From positions 1 through 64,000 of the forward strand of contig NZ_LIVM01000002.1 in the NCBI RefSeq assembly GCF_001418685.1: a stretch of DNA of 64,000 nt. Direction: 5' to 3'. A model generated the notes under the pieces. That model did no database searches. It was not told the DNA's origin and saw nothing but the letters and a program-made list of their open reading frames with translations. Below, piece by piece: positions 38,251 to 46,305 of this stretch; position 1 is the stretch's first letter; the number at the start of each line of letters is the position of its first letter. The stretch is from Apibacter mensalis (GTDB taxonomy: Bacteria; Bacteroidota; Bacteroidia; Flavobacteriales; Weeksellaceae). Made by a program: the position numbers and the translations under genes.

Positions 38251-38274
38251 TAAGTGAACTAATTGTTTCACTTA
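38251..38274. repeat. Inverted repeat (8 bp, 8-base loop)
   Basis: TAAGTGAA and TTCACTTA form a perfect stem. No T run follows, so an operator or RNA element is as likely as a terminator; it is 110 bases behind the lipid kinase stop. Confidence 0.3.
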
Positions 38275-38385
38275 ATCGGAAAACTTGTAGAAATGTAGTA
38301 TAGTATACTTCTTAATTTATTATGCATAAATTACGTGATGGAATATTGACAATAAGCAGCACAAATTATGAATGTATTAATTATT

Positions 38386-39276
38386 TTAACCTACTAACAC
38401 CTTAACTGATTTAGGCAATAAGCAAATATTCAGTTTTTTAGTTGATTCGGGTATATATTCACCATCAATTTGTAAAAAATTAGAATCAAAATAAATTTCT
38501 AATTGATTGGATTTAAAAAACATTTTTTTCTTACTCCCTAAATTAGCTTTAAATAAATATCCTATACCCAGTAAACCAAATACACTCCAGGAACATTGAG
38601 CTATCAAGTTAATATCAAATTTTCCATCTTGTAATGAGGCATTAGGTGATATGGAAAAACCATATCCTAAACAATTACTGTTAGAGATATTTAACATCAT
38701 AGCTTTTCCCTTATAATTTTTTACTTCAGAATGCAAATCAATTTGAATGGGCTTAAATTTAAATATACTTAGTATTGAACTTTTAACATATCCCAATAAT
38801 TGCCTTTTCTTTTGGTGTGCATAAACATTCACGATGGTGGCATCAAAGCCTATACCGGCATTACTAAAGAAATACTTATCGTTAATCTTTCCACAATCAA
38901 TTGTTTTTATAATTTTCTTGGAAGATTTTATCAATTGTAAAGAATCTTCAAAAGCAAGAGGGATATTTAAATGTCTTGCCAATCCATTTCCGGATCCTAT
39001 CGGTACGATCGCTAATGAGACTTGTTTATTTACTAAGGCTGTTGCAACTTCATTGAGGGTTCCGTCTCCACCACAACTGACGATAATGTCAGCCCCATCT
39101 TCAATGGATTGCAATGCATAGTTATACCCATCATCTTTTTTTCTTGTTACTTTGATTTGTTTATTGTAGTTTACAAAAATTTCTTCAATCCTATTTTTTA
39201 CCTTACTACCTATTCCTTTACCGGATATTGGGTTGATGATAAAATGAATTTTTTTATCTTTCATTAAAATTTTCAA
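38386..39276 (-). CDS. Diacylglycerol/lipid kinase family protein
   Basis: A 296-residue kinase of the DAGK catalytic family (YegS/DgkB type), which phosphorylates diacylglycerol or a related lipid with ATP. Seen are NPISGKGIGSK at the start, the nucleotide loop SCGGDGTLNEVATAL, PIGSGNGLARHLNIP, and a C-terminal beta domain ending with QIDGEYIPES. It could recycle diacylglycerol into phospholipid; the substrate is not fixed by sequence. It follows rpe after five bases, so the two are cotranscribed. Confidence 0.85.
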   Translation of the reverse strand: MKILMKDKKIHFIINPISGKGIGSKVKNRIEEIFVNYNKQIKVTRKKDDGYNYALQSIEDGADIIVSCGGDGTLNEVATALVNKQVSLAIVPIGSGNGLARHLNIPLAFEDSLQLIKSSKKIIKTIDCGKINDKYFFSNAGIGFDATIVNVYAHQKKRQLLGYVKSSILSIFKFKPIQIDLHSEVKNYKGKAMMLNISNSNCLGYGFSISPNASLQDGKFDINLIAQCSWSVFGLLGIGYLFKANLGSKKKMFFKSNQLEIYFDSNFLQIDGEYIPESTKKLNICLLPKSVKVLVG

Positions 39277-39281
39277 TGAAC

Positions 39282-39935
39282 TTATTTAGTACTTATTTTT
39301 AAATCTTTTATCATTTGTAAAGGATCTTTAGCATTAAAAATACAACTTCCGGCAACCAATACATCTGCTCCGGAATCAGTAAGTTTTTTTGCATTTTCTA
39401 AGCAGACTCCTCCATCAACTTGTATCAATGCTTTGGAATTTTTTCGAATAATAAGATCCTTACAACTGGCTATCTTTCTATAAGTATTTTCAATAAATTT
39501 TTGACCGCCGAATCCGGGATTTACACTCATCACTAACACTAAATCCAAATCATCAATAATATCTTCCAATAAATTTGTATTAGTATGAGGACTCAACGCT
39601 ACACCGGCTTTCATATTCAAATTTTTAATTTCTTGAATAGTTCTATTTAGATGTATACATGCTTCATAATGGATAGTTATATAATCTATACCTAACTTTT
39701 TAAAAGTTTGAAAATATTGATCAGGATTAATGATCATTAAATGAGCATCCTTAATCTTTTTAGCTTTTTTATTGATTGCTTCTAAAACCGGAAACCCAAA
39801 AGAGATATTAGGAACAAATACCCCATCCATAATATCTATATGAAACCAATCGGCTTCGCTCGAATTAATCATATCCAAATCTTTATCTAAATTACCAAAG
39901 TTAGCAGAAAGAATGGAAGGTGCCAATAATGCCAT
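39282..39935 (-). CDS. rpe: Ribulose-phosphate 3-epimerase
   Basis: Rpe interconverts ribulose-5-phosphate and xylulose-5-phosphate in the pentose phosphate pathway. The TIM-barrel signature is complete: LLAPSILSANF, HIDIMDGVFVPNISFG, MSVNPGFGGQKF and VDGGV ... VAGSCIF. The start at 39935 (MALLAPSIL) is preferred over the longer frame with a TTG at 39947, because a promoter -7 element covers that position. The product has 217 residues, the family norm. Confidence 0.95.
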   Translation of the reverse strand: MALLAPSILSANFGNLDKDLDMINSSEADWFHIDIMDGVFVPNISFGFPVLEAINKKAKKIKDAHLMIINPDQYFQTFKKLGIDYITIHYEACIHLNRTIQEIKNLNMKAGVALSPHTNTNLLEDIIDDLDLVLVMSVNPGFGGQKFIENTYRKIASCKDLIIRKNSKALIQVDGGVCLENAKKLTDSGADVLVAGSCIFNAKDPLQMIKDLKISTK

Positions 39936-39944
39936 TTTTTTATA

Positions 39945-39952
39945 CAAATTTA
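39945..39952 (-). promoter_or_regulatory. -7 element of the rpe promoter
   Basis: TAAATTTG on the minus strand ends ten bases before the ATG at 39935, so the rpe mRNA would have almost no leader. Confidence 0.45.
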
Positions 39953-40042
39953 AAAAACAATTTATTATCAGGCACTGAAATTTATCTTATAAATAAGAAT
40001 AAATGTTAATAAGCTTTACTTTATATTGATGAATTTAGGCAT

Positions 40043-40050
40043 TACATTTG
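40043..40050 (+). promoter_or_regulatory. -7 element of the AraC-type regulator gene
   Basis: TACATTTG matches TAnnTTTG, 16 bases before the ATG at 40066. It supports the ATG start and rules out the upstream TTG. Confidence 0.45.
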
Positions 40051-40065
40051 TATAAAATTTCAAGT

Positions 40066-40626
40066 ATGACTTTATATATTAAAAATATGGTTTGTGCTCG
40101 ATGTATTCTTGCAGTTAAGGAAATTTTGAAAGAAATTCATATAAAACCTGTCAATATTGAGCTGGGAGAAGTTACTTTAAATGATGAAATGAGTGATGAA
40201 GAGAAGCATATATTTAACATCAAATTGGAAAAACTTGGTTTTGAACTTATTAGTGATTCTAATCAAAAAATAATTGAAAAGATAAAGTCAATATTAATTT
40301 CTCAAATTCGAGAACATAAAGCACAATCTATTACCTATTCAGAATTTTTATCTGAAAAATTAAATAAAGATTACTCTTATCTAAGTAAACTATTTTCAAC
40401 TATTGAAGGCATAACCATCGAACATTATATTATCCTACAAAAAATTGAAAAGGTAAAAGAATTATTGTCTTATAAAGAATTAAATTTATCAGAAATTTCT
40501 TATAGGTTAGGATACAGCAGTGTGGCCCATCTTTCTGCTCAATTTAAAAAAATGACCGGACAAACTCCTTCTCAATTCAAATCTCAGAAAATAAAAAAAA
40601 GAAAAAGCATAGATAATATAATATAA
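40066..40626 (+). CDS. AraC-type regulator with N-terminal HMA-like domain
   Basis: A 186-residue protein with an unusual build. The N-terminal about 65 residues resemble a heavy-metal-associated fold (MTLYIKNMVCARCILAVKEI), with CARC in place of the metal-binding CxxC. The C-terminal about 105 residues are an AraC/XylS double helix-turn-helix (LSKLFSTIEGITIEHYIILQ, ISYRLGYSSVAHLSAQFKKM). The domain pair suggests a copper or other metal sensor that directly binds DNA. It is a known but little-studied Bacteroidota type. No metal transporter gene stands directly next to it; the CDF gene is 16 kb away. Confidence 0.8.
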   Translation: MTLYIKNMVCARCILAVKEILKEIHIKPVNIELGEVTLNDEMSDEEKHIFNIKLEKLGFELISDSNQKIIEKIKSILISQIREHKAQSITYSEFLSEKLNKDYSYLSKLFSTIEGITIEHYIILQKIEKVKELLSYKELNLSEISYRLGYSSVAHLSAQFKKMTGQTPSQFKSQKIKKRKSIDNII

Positions 40627-40814
40627 TATTACCAAAATATTATGACATATTACTTTTTATTTTAAAATATTGTACTATATTAGCAAATAAATTTTAATTA
40701 ATATAACAATATACCAATTATCAGGTATTAAGATTATGATATCTGTTTTTTTTATATAATTTAATATATAAAATCTAACTTGTTAAATAAATTTTTTTAT
40801 AATACACTTAATAA

Positions 40815-40846
40815 TTTGGACATTTAGTATTATATTTATAGTTTTG
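40815..40846 (+). promoter_or_regulatory. Promoter of the acyltransferase gene
   Basis: TTTG (40815-40818), a 20-base spacer and TAGTTTTG (40839-40846), 29 bases before the ATG. Confidence 0.6.
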
Positions 40847-40875
40847 CCGTCGCTATTTTAATTGCTTTATAAACA

Positions 40876-41880
40876 ATGAACAGGAATAAGACTTTTGACT
40901 CTTTGAAATTTATATTAGTTTGTATTGTAGTATATGCTCATACTACTGAAAATCTTTACAAAGATAGAGGAACAGCAGTCTTAGTTAGTTTTCTCTCGAC
41001 TTTCACTATGCCACTATTTATATTTATATCCGGCTATTTTTCAAAAAATGTTACATGGGATAAATATAAAAGGTCTTTTAAATCTTTAGGTCTCACCTAC
41101 TTAGCAGCCCAACTAACCTATTCCATACCTTTTATAATTGTACAAGCGGTAACACTTCCGCCTGAACGATTTAATATTATTGAAAAAATCATTTCTATTT
41201 TTATTCTTCCTTATGGAGGACTTTGGTATGTAGTTGGACTCTTAGTTTGGAGATTACTTATATACTATATTGCAAAATTTAATTTAAAATTCCCTTTAGT
41301 ATTCAGTGTATCTTTAATCGTACCTTTATTATTTGGTTTTATTGATATACAATTAAATGCATTTAGAGTTATAACCTTTTTCCCGTATTTTGTTTTAGGT
41401 TATTATTGCAATGAACAAATGTTCAATAGAATTAGAAAAATTAAACCCATATTTCCAATTATTATATTATTGATAATATTTATTGGTTTATTTCTGAGTA
41501 AAAACCTATTTTATTTTGTAATGTCTACTTTTGGAGAGGGTTCTTATAAATCTACTTATCCAACTGTTTTCCAAGGATTATTATATAGAGCTTCTTTCTA
41601 CTTAATTAGTATAATCAGTATTAATTGTGTGATAAATTTGGCCACAGATTATTTCTATAAATTAGGGAAATATTCTTTTGGTATATTTTTAGTGCATCCT
41701 TGTGTTATATTTACTATCGCGGGAATCAGAATGTATTTGCTTCCTCCAATAAACATATCTTATCCAATTCTTTTTGAGTTTCCATTAGCAATGGTAATTG
41801 CGATTATAAGTTTATATTTATCTGAAATAAAGCCGATTCAATATTGGATGAATCCAATTATGTTTTTTCAAAAAAAATAA
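40876..41880 (+). CDS. Membrane acyltransferase (acyltransferase 3 family)
   Basis: A 334-residue integral membrane protein with about ten transmembrane helices. The first helix carries the family histidine in VVYAHTTEN (H22); FISGYFSKN and the GGLWYVVGLLVW segment also fit acyltransferase 3 proteins, which O-acetylate or acylate surface sugars. A typical C-terminal pair of helices ends with FQKK. It is isolated between its own promoter and terminator, with no glycan genes next to it, so its substrate remains open. Confidence 0.78.
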   Translation: MNRNKTFDSLKFILVCIVVYAHTTENLYKDRGTAVLVSFLSTFTMPLFIFISGYFSKNVTWDKYKRSFKSLGLTYLAAQLTYSIPFIIVQAVTLPPERFNIIEKIISIFILPYGGLWYVVGLLVWRLLIYYIAKFNLKFPLVFSVSLIVPLLFGFIDIQLNAFRVITFFPYFVLGYYCNEQMFNRIRKIKPIFPIIILLIIFIGLFLSKNLFYFVMSTFGEGSYKSTYPTVFQGLLYRASFYLISIISINCVINLATDYFYKLGKYSFGIFLVHPCVIFTIAGIRMYLLPPINISYPILFEFPLAMVIAIISLYLSEIKPIQYWMNPIMFFQKK

Positions 41881-41881
41881 T

Positions 41882-41914
41882 AAAAATGTCTGTAAATTAT
41901 TACAGGCATTTTTA
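41882..41914 (+). terminator. Strong terminator behind the acyltransferase gene
   Basis: AAAAATG-t-CTGTAA / TTACAG-g-CATTTTT with an ATTA tetraloop gives a nearly perfect 14-bp stem ending in Ts, directly at the stop codon. Confidence 0.8.
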
Positions 41915-42422
41915 TTATTAATAATATAAATATAATTTCATTGATATAATACAATTATGAATTGATTCAAATATGCATTTTATAAAAATTAATTTTAGAT
42001 GCATAAACTTGATTTATTCTCTTTCACAATTAGAGTATCAACACAAGTACATATAAATTATAATATAAAATCAACATGATCATAATTTTACAATTGTGTA
42101 TGCAATTGTTAACAATTTGACCTTATTATAAATATTCATTCATACTTAAAGCTTCTTTACAATAATATCAAGTTTTAATTTAACTTGTCATATAATTTAC
42201 TAAATCTAAAAAAATATATTTTAAAATAGTATTTTTACAAATAATTATATTAAGGTATAAATAATTTATATATTTTTTAAAAGTTAATTAGATTAATCGT
42301 ATGCAGAATTTGAAAAAATAGTAATTGGTAAAATTCAATAAAACTTATTGCTAAAGAATTCAAAAATTTATCCTAAGTTCAATGAGAAATATAATTAAAA
42401 ATCAGTAATTTAGCAATTCATT
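41915..42422. other. AT-rich spacer before the epimerase gene
   Basis: About 500 bases without a credible frame. It contains two nearby CAATTG hexamers (around 42090-42115) and a TAATTTAG close to a -7 element just before 42423, otherwise nothing I can support. Confidence 0.45.
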
Positions 42423-43436
42423 ATGATATTAGTTACAGGAGGTACGGGTTTAGTAGGTAGCTACCTATTACTAAAGTTAGCCGGTAAATCTAAGCAGGTT
42501 AAAGTTTTATATAGAACTGATTCTTCCAAACATGAGGTTTATGACTTGTTTAGATTATATGAGCCAAAAAGATTTAAAAAATTATTTGAATCATTACAAT
42601 GGGTAAAAGGAGATATTCTCGATATTACATCTTTACAAGAAGCTTTTTCCGATATAACAGAAGTATATCATGTAGCCGGAAAAGTTAGTTTTGAAGAAAA
42701 AGATAAAAAAGAATTACATAAAATAAATATTGAGGGAACTCAAAATATGGTAAATTTATCTATTAACAATAATATATATAAATTTTGTTTTATCAGTTCT
42801 ATAGCTACATTAGACTCCAATTTTGAGCAATTATATATCAATGAAAATGCTGAGTGGAATTTTAAATTCAATCATTCTTCCTATGCATGCTCAAAATATG
42901 GAGCTGAAATGGAAGTATGGAGAGGATCACAAGAAGGATTAAACGTATTGGTTGTACATCCGGGTATAGTGTTAGGTTCGGGTAATTGGAAGCGAGGTAA
43001 TGGGATACTTTATGACAGAGCATATTCAAATCGAGCATATTATACAACAGGTAATACCGGGTTTATTGATGCTTCAGATGTTGCGGAAATATGCATTAGG
43101 CTCATGGATGATCCAACTATACACAATGATAAATTTATTTTGACTGCAGATAATGTCTCTTATATGGATCTCATGTTCATGTTAAGAAAAGAGTTTAAAA
43201 GAAAACCTCCCGTTAAAATATCCAATTTTATGCTTAAAAAAATATCTCTTTTTTCTCATTTATTACCCATTAAGAGAAAAATAAGTAAGCCTGCCTTTTT
43301 AGCTTTAACTTCTCAAAACAAATACTCTAATGACAAGATAAAAAAAGTGTTATCATATCCATTCATACCTATTCAGGATTCTTTAAAAATGCATGCTAAA
43401 AATTATCTACAATATAAAAAATTAAATAATGACTGA
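42423..43436 (+). CDS. NAD-dependent epimerase/dehydratase (extended SDR)
   Basis: A 337-residue extended short-chain dehydrogenase. The dinucleotide loop is ILVTGGTGLVGSYLLLKL at the N-terminus, then VYHVAGKVSFEEKDK, SSIATLD, and the catalytic YxxxK as YACSKYGAE, with the HPGIVLGSG turn after it. Nearest functional classes are dihydroflavonol reductase-like or sterol-dehydrogenase-like enzymes. It overlaps mvaD by eight bases; the tight coupling suggests a link with isoprenoid metabolism, but substrate and direction are unknown. Confidence 0.82.
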   Translation: MILVTGGTGLVGSYLLLKLAGKSKQVKVLYRTDSSKHEVYDLFRLYEPKRFKKLFESLQWVKGDILDITSLQEAFSDITEVYHVAGKVSFEEKDKKELHKINIEGTQNMVNLSINNNIYKFCFISSIATLDSNFEQLYINENAEWNFKFNHSSYACSKYGAEMEVWRGSQEGLNVLVVHPGIVLGSGNWKRGNGILYDRAYSNRAYYTTGNTGFIDASDVAEICIRLMDDPTIHNDKFILTADNVSYMDLMFMLRKEFKRKPPVKISNFMLKKISLFSHLLPIKRKISKPAFLALTSQNKYSNDKIKKVLSYPFIPIQDSLKMHAKNYLQYKKLNND

Positions 43437-44484
43437 AGAAAATTTTATCCCATATGAATCGTATAAAAATATTGAACATGGAGAAATTAAAGCTAAATGC
43501 AGTTCAAACATAGCATTAGTCAAATATTGGGGTAAATTTGATATGCAATTACCTGCAAATCCTTCTATAAGTTACACCCTCACCGAAAGTTTTACAGAAA
43601 CTACTATTAAATTTAAAAAATCAGATAACTTTTCTGTTAAATTGTATCTTGATAATCAAATTCAAGAAGGATTTGCTTCAAAGATATATACTTATTTTCG
43701 TTCCATTAAAAAGTATTTACCATTTATTGATAATTACTCATATACAATACATACAAAAAATTCTTTCCCTCATAGTAGTGGAATTGCCTCATCAGCGTCC
43801 GGTTTTGGTGCATTAGCATTATGTCTTATGAATATGAGTGAATTATTAGGAGAAAGTAATACTAAAGAATTTAAGTTAACGAAAGCTTCTTTTTTGGCTA
43901 GGCTAGGGTCAGGAAGCGCGTGCAGGTCTATTTACAAGGGTCTGGTTGTATGGGGAAAAAGCCCGGATATTATTTCATGTTCCGATTTATATGCCATTCC
44001 TTTTCCCTATGAAATATCCCCCATTTTTAAAGAAATTCAAGATACAATATTATTGGTACATGAAGGAAATAAACAAGTTAGCAGCTCAATTGGCCATAGC
44101 TTAATGAAAGAGCATCCTTATGCAACTTCACGTTTCAAACAAGCAAGTAAAAATTTATCTGAAATTTGTAAAATTATACAATCCGGAGATTTGGAAATAT
44201 TCGGTGAAATAGTTGAACACGAAGCGTTAACACTTCATGCCATGATGATGACCTCCTCTCCTCCCTATATTTTGATTAAGCCTAATACATTAGCAATTAT
44301 CAATAAGGTTTGGAAATTCAGACAAGATTCTAAATCACATTTGTATTTTACCCTTGATGCCGGAGCTAACATTCATTTACTCTATCCCGAAAGAGAAAAA
44401 GGAGTGATTAACAGTTTTATTAAAAATGATCTTATAAAATATACAGAAAATGGTAATTTAATATCAGATAGGGTTTTATTTTAA
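43429..44484 (+). CDS. mvaD: Diphosphomevalonate decarboxylase
   Basis: MvaD converts mevalonate diphosphate to isopentenyl diphosphate with ATP; its presence indicates the mevalonate route of isoprenoid synthesis, as in many Flavobacteriia. Seen are SSNIALVKYWGKFD near the start, the GHMP phosphate loop PHSSGIASSASGFGALA (114-130), RLGSGSACRSIYKGLVVW with catalytic residues, and TLDAGANIHLLYP at the C-terminus. Length 351. The ATG lies inside the end of the epimerase gene (8-base overlap). Confidence 0.93.
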   Translation: MTEENFIPYESYKNIEHGEIKAKCSSNIALVKYWGKFDMQLPANPSISYTLTESFTETTIKFKKSDNFSVKLYLDNQIQEGFASKIYTYFRSIKKYLPFIDNYSYTIHTKNSFPHSSGIASSASGFGALALCLMNMSELLGESNTKEFKLTKASFLARLGSGSACRSIYKGLVVWGKSPDIISCSDLYAIPFPYEISPIFKEIQDTILLVHEGNKQVSSSIGHSLMKEHPYATSRFKQASKNLSEICKIIQSGDLEIFGEIVEHEALTLHAMMMTSSPPYILIKPNTLAIINKVWKFRQDSKSHLYFTLDAGANIHLLYPEREKGVINSFIKNDLIKYTENGNLISDRVLF

Positions 44485-44568
44485 ATATAAGGGATAAATA
44501 AATAGCATGATTATTTACTTAAAAATGTAAAGTATTCTTTATTAGAACGAAAAAAAGAGAGAATATGC

Positions 44569-44598
44569 TTGTTTTTACCAAACAAAATACTACCTTTG
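44569..44598 (+). promoter_or_regulatory. Promoter of the HU gene
   Basis: TTG (44569-44571), a 19-base spacer and TACCTTTG (44591-44598) match the consensus very well, with the ATG 40 bases downstream. Confidence 0.7.
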
Positions 44599-44637
44599 TT
44601 AAATTAAGATAAATAACCTTATTAAAATTAAATCATC

Positions 44638-44910
44638 ATGAACAAATCAGAACTAATTGATGCAATTGCAGCAGATGCTGATATTACTAAAGCGGCAGCA
44701 AAAAAAGCTTTAGATTCATTTTTGAATAATGTTACTAATGTATTAAAAAAAGGAGATAAAGTTACTCTTGTAGGTTTTGGGACTTTTTCAGTTTCTGAAA
44801 GAAGCGCAAGAGAAGGAATTAATCCTCAAACTAAAGCTAAAATTAAAATTCCATCAAAGAAAGTTGCTAAATTTAAAGCAGGCGCAGAATTATCTTCTGC
44901 AGTTAACTAG
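44638..44910 (+). CDS. HU family DNA-binding protein
   Basis: A 90-residue histone-like protein that bends and compacts DNA as a dimer. It has the HU helices ([20 protein letters not shown] ... [15 protein letters not shown]), the hinge [19 protein letters not shown] with the intercalating proline in the beta arm, and the C-terminal [12 protein letters not shown]. It is flanked by its own strong promoter and terminator, as expected for an abundant protein. Confidence 0.95.
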   Translation: MNKSELIDAIAADADITKAAAKKALDSFLNNVTNVLKKGDKVTLVGFGTFSVSERSAREGINPQTKAKIKIPSKKVAKFKAGAELSSAVN

Positions 44911-44939
44911 ATAAGCTAAAATAATTAAATTTAAAAAAT

Positions 44940-44970
44940 AAAAAGGGCTGTTTAAACACAGCCTTTTTTA
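44940..44970 (+). terminator. Terminator of the HU gene
   Basis: AAAAAGGGCTGT and ACAGCCTTTTTT form a stem with a short loop and a T run, 30 bases behind the stop codon. Confidence 0.8.
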
Positions 44971-45034
44971 TTTTTATACTTAATAAATTATAGATATTTC
45001 TTCTAGCATTACTAAAACCCAATTAAATTTTATC

Positions 45035-45427
45035 CTATTCAGTAAAATTATTTAAAGCTTTTGCTTGATTTTTATTACGAATATTTGATAAAACGTTTTT
45101 ACCTTTTGATAGTAGCATCGGAGTTATATACGAAGAAGCTAATAGAATTAATTTTCCTGATAGGGTTTTCTTATTAACAAACTTTGATACCATCTTTTCA
45201 GTACCGAATCCTATTGCAAAATTAATCAGCAAATTTAAGAGACTGGGACTGTTGACCAGATGTAAAGCCTTATCTCGTACATTATCACTAATTAAACCTA
45301 ATGCTTTGGGTAAATGCTCTAGTGAAAGTTTATTCTCCATATCAAAAATCTCATTTTTTAATACGCGCTTACGTAATAAAAAGTCATCATATGTGTATTT
45401 TCCGTTAGTTTTTGTCATTAAGTTCAT
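45035..45427 (-). CDS. Uncharacterised protein of the YtxH/holin-like cluster
   Basis: A 130-residue basic protein with a hydrophobic middle (SLLNLLINFAIGFG and KLILLASSYITPMLL), possibly one or two weak membrane helices. Family not recognised. It overlaps the end of the holin-like gene by 23 bases; a start at the second Met (45418) would shorten the overlap. The cluster YtxH - holin-like - this gene recurs in Bacteroidota and is thought to be envelope or stress related, which is inference from neighbours. Confidence 0.55.
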   Translation of the reverse strand: MNLMTKTNGKYTYDDFLLRKRVLKNEIFDMENKLSLEHLPKALGLISDNVRDKALHLVNSPSLLNLLINFAIGFGTEKMVSKFVNKKTLSGKLILLASSYITPMLLSKGKNVLSNIRNKNQAKALNNFTE

Positions 45428-45743
45428 TTTCTTTTACATTTAAATGCAATTCAATGATTTTTTTCATAATATATTTTCTAATATTTGAATAATTGGAAAG
45501 AAGAATAATAAAAATTATGAAATATATACAGGAAATAAGTAAAATCCCTAAACCCATATTATTAAAATGAGTACCCATCATTATACCAAAAGCCAAACTG
45601 GCTAAAAACAGAAACATCATTCCTATACTGAATATTATAATGATGCAAATTATTATACTTAATAATCCGGAAATGGTCTCTGTCAAATCCAATTTTAAAA
45701 GTTCAATTCTGTTATTGATATATTTTTTTAAAAAACCTAGCAT
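45405..45743 (-). CDS. Holin-like membrane protein (phage holin superfamily III type)
   Basis: A 112-residue protein with an amphipathic start (KKYINNRIELLKLDLTETIS), two transmembrane helices (about 27-55 and 66-84) and a charged C-terminus. This matches the holin-X/DUF1469 type common next to YtxH proteins in bacterial chromosomes; such chromosomal members need not lyse cells. There are no other phage genes near, so a housekeeping envelope role is more likely. Confidence 0.7.
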   Translation of the reverse strand: MLGFLKKYINNRIELLKLDLTETISGLLSIIICIIIIFSIGMMFLFLASLAFGIMMGTHFNNMGLGILLISCIYFIIFIILLSNYSNIRKYIMKKIIELHLNVKENELNDKN

Positions 45744-45766
45744 AATTAAAATATAGTGGTAAAACT

Positions 45767-45796
45767 AAAAAAGAGTCATTAAAACAGACTCTTTTT
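45767..45796 (-). terminator. Hairpin between the YtxH and holin-like genes
   Basis: AAAAGAGTC / GACTCTTTT with a 9-base loop lies just behind the YtxH stop codon. The A and T tracts on both sides allow it to act on the minus strand; it would separate or attenuate the following two genes. Confidence 0.65.
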
Positions 45797-45808
45797 AATT
45801 TTCAGTAC

Positions 45809-46090
45809 TTATTTTTTTGTCAATTCATCGTATTCCTCTGCAAGATGATCAATTTTTTCCTCTTTTTTTCTATTAAACTCTTTTTTGTACTTATCATACC
45901 CTTCCCTCAGCTCATCTTTATATTTATGATAAGAATCTTTAAGGCTATCACCCAAATCTTCTGCTCTACTTTTTATCTTTTTACGGGTATTTTTTCCTTT
46001 ATCAGGTGCTATTAAAACTCCTGCAAGCAGGCCTCCAATAGCACCTAAAATCATGCCGGTTAAAACATTTTGAGCATTTTTATTTCCCAT
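45809..46090 (-). CDS. YtxH domain-containing protein
   Basis: A 93-residue protein with one N-terminal glycine-rich membrane helix (LTGMILGAIGGLLAGVLIAP, about 9-28), then a highly charged helical tail with lysine/glutamate repeats (KYKDELREGYDKYKKEF). The GAIGGLLAG segment followed by a basic stretch is the YtxH signature. Members are often induced by general stress in other bacteria. It heads a three-gene cluster on the minus strand. Confidence 0.8.
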   Translation of the reverse strand: MGNKNAQNVLTGMILGAIGGLLAGVLIAPDKGKNTRKKIKSRAEDLGDSLKDSYHKYKDELREGYDKYKKEFNRKKEEKIDHLAEEYDELTKK

Positions 46091-46248
46091 ATTAATTACT
46101 ATTAAATATTATTATAATTTTATTTTTAAATTTTAATCCAATATATGCTTAAAATAAGTAAGATTTATAATTATTCAGCTTACTATATAATTTAACACTA
46201 ATTTGTTTTAGCTATCATAAATTATTGAAACTTATTTTAATTTTTTTG

Positions 46249-46279
46249 TTGCCTTAAACAAATTTACTCAATAAATTTG
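46249..46279 (+). promoter_or_regulatory. Promoter of the aminotransferase-murB-lpxK run
   Basis: TTG (46249-46251), a 20-base spacer and TAAATTTG (46272-46279), 27 bases before the ATG at 46306. Confidence 0.65.
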
Positions 46280-46305
46280 TAATTTCCAAAACAATATAAA
46301 AAATT

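Larger units (their letters stand above)
37985..38385. other. Intergenic region with promoter and one hairpin
   Basis: Holds the odhA promoter at its left end; the rest is AT-rich without genes, except for an inverted repeat at 38251-38274. Confidence 0.5.

Noticed and set aside
42085-42120. Two CAATTG hexamers as an operator
   Set aside because: In such AT-rich DNA short palindromes of this kind arise often by chance; spacing to the epimerase start is about 300 bases.
45405-45743. Prophage, suggested by the holin-like protein
   Set aside because: No lysin, capsid, integrase or other phage gene is near; the YtxH neighbour points to a chromosomal cluster.
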